This document shows positions 1-8,500 of a DNA stretch of 15,875 nucleotides, piece by piece (the first letter of the stretch is position 1; each line of letters opens with the position of its first letter). Location: the NCBI GenBank assembly GCA_001662425.1, contig BDDC01001132.1, positions 11,052-26,926 on the forward strand, in the 5' to 3' direction. The position numbers were made by a program, and so were the translations under genes. The notes beneath the pieces are model-generated. The model made no database searches and was not told the DNA's origin. It was given only the letters and a program-made list of their open reading frames with translations. The DNA comes from Chlamydomonas sphaeroides (Eukaryota; Chlorophyta; Chlorophyceae; Chlamydomonadales; Chlamydomonadaceae).

Positions 1-5
1 CAAAG

Positions 6-39
6 TGCTGTGTGTGCTGCTGTGTGTGCTGCTGTGTGT
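6..39. repeat. 12-bp GT/GCT microsatellite
   Basis: About three copies of a GCTGCTGTGTGT-like unit occur at the left edge of the window. The array may continue outside it. Confidence 0.8.
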
Positions 40-761
40 CGATCTCAATATGCGGAATGGAGTAGCAGCGAGCGGCGCTCGCCCGGCGGCAGGTCAAAGG
101 GGCCGTCAAGCCGTGCCACGCTCCGGGTGTCAGTCGCGGGGCCCACGAGCCGGCAGGAGCCCAGCGTCCGTCATGGCACTGTTCCCACACGCCACACCGT
201 CACCTTCATCTGCCCATCGGCCCTCATTCCCAGCTCGAGGCTGGGCGGCTGACGGTAACATGCCACCCTGTTGTAACCCTCTTGCACGGCCGCCGGCCGG
301 GCCACCTGTGAGAACAGCAGGCGCCTACTCGGTTGAAAGCGCCCCTGTCGCTGCAGGCAGTGCAAGCCACCACGGGGGAAACGGCGGTGGCGAGGCCAGC
401 CCGTATCCACGAGGGAATGGGGGCGGCAGCCACGTCATGTCTGTGGTATGTCCCTTGTGCAGGCGGAGCGGTTCTGGGTGCTGACTAAGTGGCGAGAGAA
501 GACCCTTTCCTGCGGGCCGGGCGGACGGGTTGACTGGCGGGACAGCCCACCGATAGCCAACCGAACCAGTGCGCGGAACTCCCCTGGCCAACAGACAAGT
601 ATGTCCCCCATCTGGATGGGAAACTGGGCGCAGCCCGAATCCGTCGTCTGTCTGGGGCCGGCCTCCGACCGACCATCGAGGTTGCTTCCGGTGAAGGTGT
701 TGGAAAGCAGGCGCAAACCACCCTCTCAACCAGCGCTTTACGTCACAGTGCCGGAACGTGG

Positions 762-805
762 CTGGGACGCGACCCCTGGTCCGCGGTCTGGGACGCGTCC
801 CCTGG
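762..805. repeat. 26-bp spaced direct repeat
   Basis: An 18-bp block, CTGGGACGCGWCCCCTGG, occurs at 762-779 and again at 788-805 with one difference, giving a 26-bp period. No function is evident. Confidence 0.7.
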
Positions 806-1026
806 ACGCGACCGACCCCTTCCACCCGGGGCACGGTTGCGTGCAAAGGAATGGCTGGTCCCCCGGCCTTGCGCTAGTACCAGCGCACAGCCAATACCGC
901 ATCAGTCGCGACCCAGCTGGGGCCCAGCAAGGCATAGCCAGAAGGCTGACCCCGCCGCTACTGCCACGTACCACCTGCATCTCTAGTTCAGAGATAAACC
1001 GTGACATAGATTCATTATCTGGGAAA

Positions 1027-1216
1027 GGGTGCGCGGCCTCGGCGGTAGTGTAAGGCCGAGTCCACACTGGCGGGTCGGGTGCGCAAGCGCTCCCATTGAC
1101 ACCGCCCCCCCGAAAGATTGAAGTTAATCGCAGGTTCTCAATGAGAACCATATAAGCGATTAAGCTTATAAGAACAGATACTACACATGATCTGAGCCAA
1201 AAGGCCGAGAAAGGTT
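1027..1216 (-). ncRNA. U2: U2 spliceosomal snRNA
   Basis: The RNA base-pairs with the intron branch point during pre-mRNA splicing as part of the U2 snRNP. Read on the minus strand, the 5' end at about 1216 gives CTTTCTCGGCCTTTTGGCT (stem-loop I region), then GTGTAGTATCTGTTCTTAT, which contains the invariant branch-point-binding GUAGUA. Next come a perfect 6-bp hairpin AUAAGC/GCUUAU (stem IIa) and a 7-bp hairpin GGUUCUC/GAGAACC (stem IIb). A pyrimidine-rich Sm-like site AAUCUUUCG follows. Stem III is GGG-A-GCG with a CUUG loop, as in vertebrate U2. Stem IV is CUCGGC/GCCGAG with an 11-nt loop. Length is about 190 nt, against 188 in human. The ends are estimates from the folding; the 3' end is set after GCGCACCC. 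The gene is intact. I see no clear TATA or plant-type upstream sequence element in the 60 bp upstream (1217-1280). Confidence 0.95.
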
Positions 1217-1876
1217 GTTCGTAACGTCGCAACGAGCGGACCCGGGCCAAACCCGGTGCGAAGTTTAAGTTCGACGTCGTAATGGTGGGTTCTTTACTGC
1301 CACACCCAATCATGGCCTTACCCGTCTTGACATCGCTGCACGTCCACGCGAGCATGTCGTTACTGTGTTGACAGAGCACCGGCCCAGGTAGCTAGGTGCC
1401 GCGAAGGTTGGCCGGTGTTGTCGACATGCCCGTTGCAGCCATGGTGCCGCCATGCCGCCACTCGCAACCCCCTGGCCTAAGCGCTAATTGGCGCATCCTA
1501 CCCTTGGCGCAAGCGCCACTGCTGCAGGCCCCGCGTCCACTCACAGTATCGCGGTGACCTGACGGTCCTACCAGCCGAGTTAGCAGTAGCGAAGTATGTG
1601 CTCGCTCAGTCTGGCTTACCGTATCGCCGCCACGTCCTCCCACGACAGCGCTCCGCGCGCCTTGCTGTGCCACCGTCCGCCAACCCAGGGGAGCAACTCC
1701 GCTTCCAGGCGCGCGACCCCCAGACAGCTATTCGACGCCTACGCCCCCAGGCATCCCACGGCAGCCCCAGCCCGCCCCAGACGGCGGTTGGGAGCGCCGT
1801 GCACTTCCTGCCTGCCTGCCGTCACCTTTCATCCCACACTACGCAGGAGATATCGATGAATTCACGTTTACGCAGG
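1217..1876. other. Intergenic: U2 upstream region, no other gene seen
   Basis: This stretch lies upstream of U2 and beyond the likely 3' end of the methyltransferase gene. The part next to U2 (about 1217-1400) should hold the U2 promoter, but no element can be named confidently. A short perfect inverted repeat GGCGCAAGCGCC lies near 1504-1517. The small open frames around 1596-1897 have no recognisable protein content. Confidence 0.45.
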
Positions 1877-1881
1877 TTACA
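1877..1881 (-). terminator. Candidate poly(A) signal (TGTAA) for the NSUN5 gene
   Basis: TTACA on the plus strand reads TGTAA on the minus strand. This is the poly(A) signal used by most Chlamydomonas-group genes. It is the first such pentamer I find downstream of the stop codon of the minus-strand methyltransferase gene and would give a 3' UTR of about 650 nt. A plus-strand TGTAA lies close by at 1911-1915. Assignment is inference only. Confidence 0.35.
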
Positions 1882-2234
1882 GGTATTCCTCCTTTGACTT
1901 CGTTCTAGCTTGTAATACTTCATGGGCGGTGGGTGTGCAAAGAAGCGCGCCCAGAAGGCCCGAGCCGCGACGGACACAGAGCGACACAGTTACCACCGCG
2001 CCGCGCGGCTGGAGGGGCTTTCTGCAGCTCAGGCTGCCATGGAGGCCATTAACTGCCCAGCTCTCGCTCCACGCCGCGCATCGTACGGTACGGCATGTTT
2101 GGAAACCGCTCCGGACCCCCCACGCTCCGTGACACGGGTACACGGCCTCCTCATGCGGAGGGCATCGCGCTGCGGGGGCCGTCCTCAGCGCGCACCCCTC
2201 GCGCCGCAAGCTCGTGCGCACATCGAGGCGGCGG

Positions 2235-2250
2235 CCTGAGCTAGCTCAGG
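2235..2250. repeat. 16-bp perfect palindrome
   Basis: CCTGAGCTAGCTCAGG equals its own reverse complement. It lies in the probable 3' UTR of the methyltransferase gene. Function is unknown and it may be chance. Confidence 0.7.
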
Positions 2251-2497
2251 TGTGCATCACCCCGGCGCTCGGTTCATACTCGCTTGCGTGGCATCTCCCC
2301 CTGCATGCTTGTTCGCCTGCTTGGCCCCCCATCGCAGCAGCTATGAGTAAAACTTCGGGGTCGCAGGATCGCAGGCACCGATTCTTCACTTCGTCGTTTC
2401 TCTACACTCTTGTGGACGGAGCCAACCAGGCGCGCAGTGCTCGGTTGCGGCTGACGTCCGCAACATAGAGCACCACACCGAAGGTGGCTTGCCGCCC

Positions 2498-2524
2498 TGC
2501 TATGCCTGCTATGCCTGCTATGCG
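2498..2524. repeat. 10-bp tandem repeat, about 2.7 copies
   Basis: TGCTATGCCT is repeated at 2498, 2508 and, with changes at its end, 2518. It lies immediately 3' of the methyltransferase stop codon. Confidence 0.8.
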
Positions 2525-2536
2525 AGCGGCTGGCGA

Positions 2537-5500
2537 CTACGCACCCTCGCCACCGCTGCCACCGCCGCCGCCGCCACCGCCACCGCCTCCTCCCCGCCGC
2601 TTCTTGCCGCGCCGCTTGGCCCGCTTGGCCCCCCGCGTCGCCTGGCCCTCGCCCTCGCCCTCGCCTGCCTCCTCCACCTCCCAGGCCTCCGCCCCCTCCT
2701 CCCCGTCCTCACACCCCGCCTCCAGCTCCTCCGCCTCCTGTCCCTTCGCCGCCGCCACTCCAGCCCTACTCCCGCCCGCCTTGCGCTTGCATGCGGGCCC
2801 CGAGCCCCCATCCCGCCCTCCAGCATCCCGCGCCGCGACGACTCCCGCCTGCTCCTCCTCCGCCCCCACCTCGCCCTCCGCCTGCCCTGACGCAGCGACC
2901 CGCTTGGCCTGCTTAGCCTTCGCCCTCCGCGCGGCCTTGGCCTTGGCCTGTCCACCGCCCGCCGCCGCAGCTACGCCGCCTGCCGGCTCCGCCGGCGCCG
3001 CAGCGCTGCCGCCAGCCTCCTTCTTGGCCCCGACAACTGCCGCCGCCGCCAAGCTCCCCCGCTTGGCGAACAGCGCCACAAAGAAGCCGTCGGTGCCGTC
3101 CTGGTAGGCGTCTGCGGCCGGCAGGAACGCGTGTGTACATCAAGATAAATAGTAATCGTTGCATACAATGGTATGTACAGGCATGTAACTGTGGTATGAC
3201 CGATTTGGCGCCGCCCTGGTAGGCAACTGCGGCCGGCAGGAGCGCGTACACGAGGCACACCGGATGGCCGCGTCACGGCAACACGGGCAGGTCTGTGATA
3301 CGTTGGTACGTTGCATCTTCTCGCGCACCGGCTCGTCGACTCACCAGCTCACGGCAGCACAGGCCCTTTGCCGCGTGCATGGACTCGCATACAGCATGCA
3401 TTGCAGCAGCCGAGCCCGGCGTAACAACAGATTGACACACGCATGTAGTAGCGGCGACATCGCCATGCGAGTCACACCTGTTCGCACCAGCTTCTCGGCC
3501 CCGGGGAACAGCGGCAGCCCGCGGCGGGGCCAGCCGGGGAAGGGGTCCTGCGGCGGGCGGGAGGGACGCAGGGACACGACACCCCTCGTCGCTGAGGCAG
3601 GCAAGCCCAGCCCAGCCCAGCCCCCGGCACCGCAGCCAGCGAGCGCAGCCTCCGCCCAAGCCCTGTCGCCGCCTGCAGCCCTCGTGTCTTCGTCTGACCC
3701 TATCGCAATCTTATTTAACAACTCAGCTCGATAGAATCTATCGACGCGATCAAAGGAACTCCCGATGGCTGGCCGCCGCCTTGCCGCGCCAACTCAAGCC
3801 TCCACGCAGAGGCGCGCACACCAACACATACGCCTCCGCCCGGGCGCAACAGGTCCCATCCGGCCCCTGCCCCACGCTGCGGCCCACCGCCAGCTCCAGC
3901 CCCGCCGCCTCCGCCGCCGCCAGCGCGCCCGCCACCACAGCCTCGTTCTCCGCGACGTGGACCGAGCAGGTGCTGCGGGGCGACGGGAGGCAGGGGTAGG
4001 GACGGAGGGGGGTACGAAGGCAGGAGCTCACCACCACAGGAGCAATCACTGCGTGGGTTTTCGTTTCCAGCGGCGCCGGACGCTCCAGCGCGGGGGAGTG
4101 TCGCTGCATGGTTATTATAAGCACAGGAGCCGGCCATCGTACCCTGCCGCACCTATGCACGGCACGCTCTCCTTGCGCAGCACCCCACCTGTACACCAGC
4201 CGCTCCAGCGCGGGGAAGCGCATCGCGTGCGCCAGCGCCGCCGCCTGCGGCACAGCGCAGAGGGGGCGGACCCACGGACACGGCTGGGTCGGCAGCGGCT
4301 CAGGCCACAGCACAGCGGGCGGGGGCGGGGGCTGCGCTTCGGGAGCCGGCGCCCGCCCAACAGCGGCGCCCAACAGCGGCGCCGGCCCACTGGTGCACAA
4401 GTGACACGGCCGGCAATCAACGGGCTGCCGGCCGCCGGCCACGCCTCCCCGCAACGCGAGACCCCGCACGCCTTCGCCACGAACCCCGCCGCCGCCGCCA
4501 CCGGCCGCTGCGGGCCCTGGCCTCTGGCCCCGGTCTCGTCCCACCCCCGCCCTGCAGTGCCTCCAGAAACCCTCCTTCCCCCTTCTCTCTCGCCACCTGG
4601 AACCCCGCCGCCGCCGCCCACCGGCCGCAAGCCCGTAGGTCCGCAAGCACCGGACACCGGACATGCAGCCCAGGCGGCCCAACCACCCAGCCGCCCCTTC
4701 CCCCACCTGGAACCGTGGCCCTGGCCCCTGGGCCCGGTCTCGCCCCCGCCCCGCGCTGCCCCCCAACCCCTTCGCCCCTCCTCGCCCCACACCTGGAACC
4801 TCGCCAGCGCCGCCACGCGCTCCGCCTCCTCCGGCGGCAGGTGCGACACCAGCGCCGCGCCATCCGCCAGGTCCATTCCAGCGCCCTCCGCCTCCGGCCC
4901 GCCCGCCCCCACCGCCGCCGCCTGCTGCCCCGGCCCTCCGCCTGCTGCGCCGCGTGCCGCCGCCGCCCTGCCGTCGGTGTGGCTTGGCAGCAGGTGGTCC
5001 AGGCGCGTGAAGGTGGTGCCGGAGCCGGAGCACGAGGGGTCCAGCAGCACGGCGCGCACCTGGGGTGGCGCAGGTGCGTCGCGTTGGAGTGCGGACATGG
5101 GGTTGCTGGGGTATGCTTTGGGTACAGGATGTGTTGGGGTATGTGCTGATATGGATGCGGCATACATATACATGTGTTTGAGGGTCCGGCAGCGCGGCGC
5201 GCCCCTGGGCTGGCGGGCGCAGGCGCGTTGCGTGAGGGTGTGGACATGTGGGGCATGCGTTGGGTGCATGTTGGGCTGGGATGATGAGGATGTGGATGTG
5301 GGGCATGCGTTGGGTGCATGTTGGGCTTGTATGATGAGGATGTGGATGTGGGACATGCGTTGGATGCATGATGTGCTTGTATGATGATGATGTGTGCTGG
5401 TATGGATGAAGCGTGCATGAAGCGTGCGGGTGATTGGACAGGGGCGAGCGTGAGCGAGGGCGGGCGTCTGACGCACCAGTCGAAAGAAGCACGCGTGTGG

Positions 5501-8500
5501 CGTGGTTGGCGTGCACAGCCTTCAGTGCCCTCACGTTGCGGGCGCGTGCTTTCCCACAGGCCCACTAGCCCGCCCCCGGGCGCCCTAGCCAGGAGCCCGC
5601 ACCTCGGCGTACTCGGGCGCGGTGGGGTCGAGCTGCAAGAAGTCCGTGCAGCTGGCGGCGATGGTGGCGTCGGCGCCGGTGCGGGCGGCGTTGGCCTGCA
5701 GCCTGGCCAGGCGGCGCGGGTCCTTGTCCAGCGCGATGACGCGGCCTGTGGCGACACGTGGGCCTTGTTGTCAGGCGCCGTGGCGGCTTGCTCGCAGCGT
5801 CCCGCAAGAAAATGCACGCAGAGCGGCGGCCCCGGGCCCGGGCCCCAGGGCCCGTCTGCTGCGCGCCCCATCCCAACGGCCGCTGGCTGCACGGCCTTGC
5901 CGCTGCGGTGGCCGGCCGCACTCCAGCCGGCCATCGCTGCCACTAGCTGCCGATGCCGCCTGGCTGCCGATGCCGACTGACTCCCCCGACACGCTAGTGT
6001 CCCGTTCTACTTCACCCTAAAACACACAGCACCGACTGACGTCCACCGAGCCCCGCCCCACGCGGCGGCGCACCTCCGCCGCCCATGATGTCCGCCAGGT
6101 ACGCAAGACCCTAACGCGCTAGCCGCAGCGAGGCCGGCCTCCTAACGACGGAGCCCCACCGGGCCCCACGCTGCCTCGCTCTCGGACCCACCTCGGCCCC
6201 CCATGATGGCCGCCAGCTGCGTGGTTTTGTTGCCAGGAGCCGCGCACGCGTCCAGCACCGTCCAGCCGGGCGGCGGCGCCAGCGCGGCAGCTGGCATGCA
6301 GGAGGCCTTGCCCTGTTGGGCAGGGGGCAGGGACAGAGGGCGGCATAGGGCGAGGCGGGCGTGCAGGGTGCCTTCTTCGATGCGGGCTGTAAGCACCGCA
6401 TCTGCGGGCTGTAAGCACCGCATCTGCGGCGTGAAGCCCGCCTCCACGGGCGGTTGGTCGTGGTCGACTTGGACACGACTATGAGACGACCCTTGAAACG
6501 GCTGCTGAAACGACTGCGAGACGACCAACCAACGGCCATTAGCGACAACGATAACGATGACTGTAGCGTCACAAGCGCCCCACCTGCAGCACCACCGCGC
6601 CCGACTCCACCAGCGGGCGGTCGTGGTCGACTACGAGACGAATGTAAGACGACTGTGGAAACGACTACTGGACGATGATAAAATGAATATGAAACGACCA
6701 TAAACGACCATGGGATTACTATACGATGACTGTAGCGTCACAAGCGGCCCACCTGCAGCACCACCGCGCCCGACTCCACCAGCGGGCGGTCGTGGTCGAC
6801 TACGAGACGAATATAAGACGACTGTGGAAACGACTACTGGACGATTATAAAATGAATATGAAACGACCATAAACGACCATGGAATTACTATACGACGGCT
6901 GTAGCGTCACATCCGGCCCACCTGCAGCACCACCGCGCCCGACTCCACCAGCGGGTGGTCGTGCATGTCAGTGCCGGGCGGCAGCGCCAGCAGGCAGGGC
7001 ACGTGCGGGTCGCGAACCACGCCGCCGCCGCCCACAGCCGCGGCAGGGGTCGCCGAAGCGGCCGCACCGCTGAGGCCGGAGCCGGAGCCCGCCGGCTTGT
7101 GCTGCGGCGGGAGGTTGGAGTGCAGGGAACTTTTAGTTAGCAGCGCAGTCAGGCACGGGGTCGCAGGTTGGGGGCAGGGGCCAGGGGCGGGGTCGTGGGG
7201 CGGTCGGGGCCGTACGTGAGGGTTTCGCAGCGGCGCAAGCGCTTGGCTGGCACAATTGGCAGCGCCGTGCCGCGTGGCGGAATGGGGGATGCCGTACCTT
7301 CTTGGCGGCCGCCGTACGGCGCAGGTGCTCGTCCAGCTGCCGTACGACGGTCTCCACATCCGCCTTGAGCGTGTTGACACGGACCCAGCGCGGGTGCGGC
7401 ACGTCGGGGCCGCCGCCGGGGCCGCCGGCCGCCGCGCCGTCACCGCCGCCCGCCGTGCCGATGAGAGCCTCCAGCGACTGCGGCACAGCGCGGGACAAGG
7501 TATCATAGCACTGCATGCTTAGTACAGCACATTTCATAACATGTGGCGTGAACTGTGCAACTGCGTAGGAAAGCATGCCGCTGCCCGTCTGTCCTATGCA
7601 CTCCTGCAGCACTTGCGGTGTGATGCTAGACGCAGACACAGTTGTTGCAGCGGTATGGCATGACACCCCTTGGTACAAAATGTCACTCGAAGATGCATCG
7701 GCAGGTGTGCAGGGCGGATGCCCGGGCTCGTCGCCGCCGGCCCCCGGCTTGCAGGCCCCGACTGACACAGGACCCCGGCCCCGACCACACGAGGCAGCCC
7801 ACCTCGACGCCCGCCTCCCGCAGCATGTCAGACAGCGCCGACCGCACGGCGGGCTGCGGCGGCGTTGGCAGCAGCGGCAAAGATCGGCGGCAGGGCGGGG
7901 CGCCTGGGCGCTGGGCGCGAGGCCGGCCTGACGGCAGCCAGCAACCAGTGGCGCCATTGGTTTTGTAGCAACGCACAGCGTCAGCACTCGGTGCTGCCAC
8001 CATCCCAGCGAGCCCCGACCCGACAGCGCCCACGGCCCCTGCAGCTCCGCTCCCCCGGGCCACACGTGCTGCTCGCTCCTCAGCGGCACCGCTCGGCTGC
8101 TCGGCTGTAAGCAGCCGCTGCCGTTGAGTGGCGCCGCGATGCCACCACCGCCCGGGCCTGGCTGAGCTGGGGCTGGGGGGCACGCGGCGGCACACGCTCG
8201 GCCGCCCCCGTGAGTGGCGCCGTGCGGCCACCACTGCCCGCCCCTGGCTGAGCTGGGGCTGGGGGGCACGCGGCGGCGCACACTCGGCCCCCGCACCTCG
8301 GCCGCTAGCACCGCGCGCTCGGCCTGGCCCTTGCGCTGCAGGCCCTGCGGGGGCGGAGCGGGAAGCGGCAGCGGCCGGGGCGTGGGCCGGCAGGAGGCCG
8401 GCTGCTCCCGTGCGCTGCCAGTGCCGTTGTCCGGATCCTGCACCGTCCTGCTCTCCACGTTGCGCTCAGCACCCCTGATCCAAGTCCAGATCCAGATCCA

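Larger units (their letters stand above)
1..1026. other. Non-coding stretch downstream of U2, no gene recognised
   Basis: I find no reading frame here that resembles a known protein and no tRNA or snRNA fold. It opens with a GT/GCT-rich microsatellite. A TGTAA, the usual volvocine poly(A) signal, occurs on the plus strand at 272-276 and could be the 3' end of a plus-strand gene lying outside the window, but nothing else supports that. Open frames on both strands are typical chance frames of GC-rich DNA. Confidence 0.5.
1882..2536 (-). other. Probable 3' UTR of the NSUN5 gene
   Basis: About 650 bp between the methyltransferase stop codon and the candidate poly(A) signal. It contains a 16-bp perfect palindrome (2235-2250) and three copies of a 10-bp unit next to the stop (2498-2524). 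No conserved coding sequence was seen on either strand. Confidence 0.4.

Noticed and set aside
448..1053. 201-codon plus-strand frame in the left region
   Set aside because: It begins in undistinguished sequence, ends inside the U2 gene and matches no family I know.
738..1379. 213-codon minus-strand frame overlapping the snRNA
   Set aside because: It covers the highly conserved U2 sequence and has no recognisable protein features.
2484..3107. Pro/Ala/Ser-rich plus-strand frame antisense to the last NSUN5 exon
   Set aside because: The minus strand encodes the conserved DGFFVALF and the basic tail in phase with the rest of NSUN5; the plus frame is its composition shadow.
3750..5534. A 594-codon minus-strand open frame, and similar long frames at 4115-5476 and 4417-5943
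   Set aside because: They run through introns and exons of the NSUN5 gene in mixed frames; the His/Pro-rich part is the 50-bp intron repeat. Only short segments coincide with true exons.
5060..6191. Transposable element in the NSUN5 introns
   Set aside because: No terminal inverted repeats, target duplications or transposase/reverse-transcriptase motifs were seen; the repeats are local tandem duplications of neighbouring sequence.
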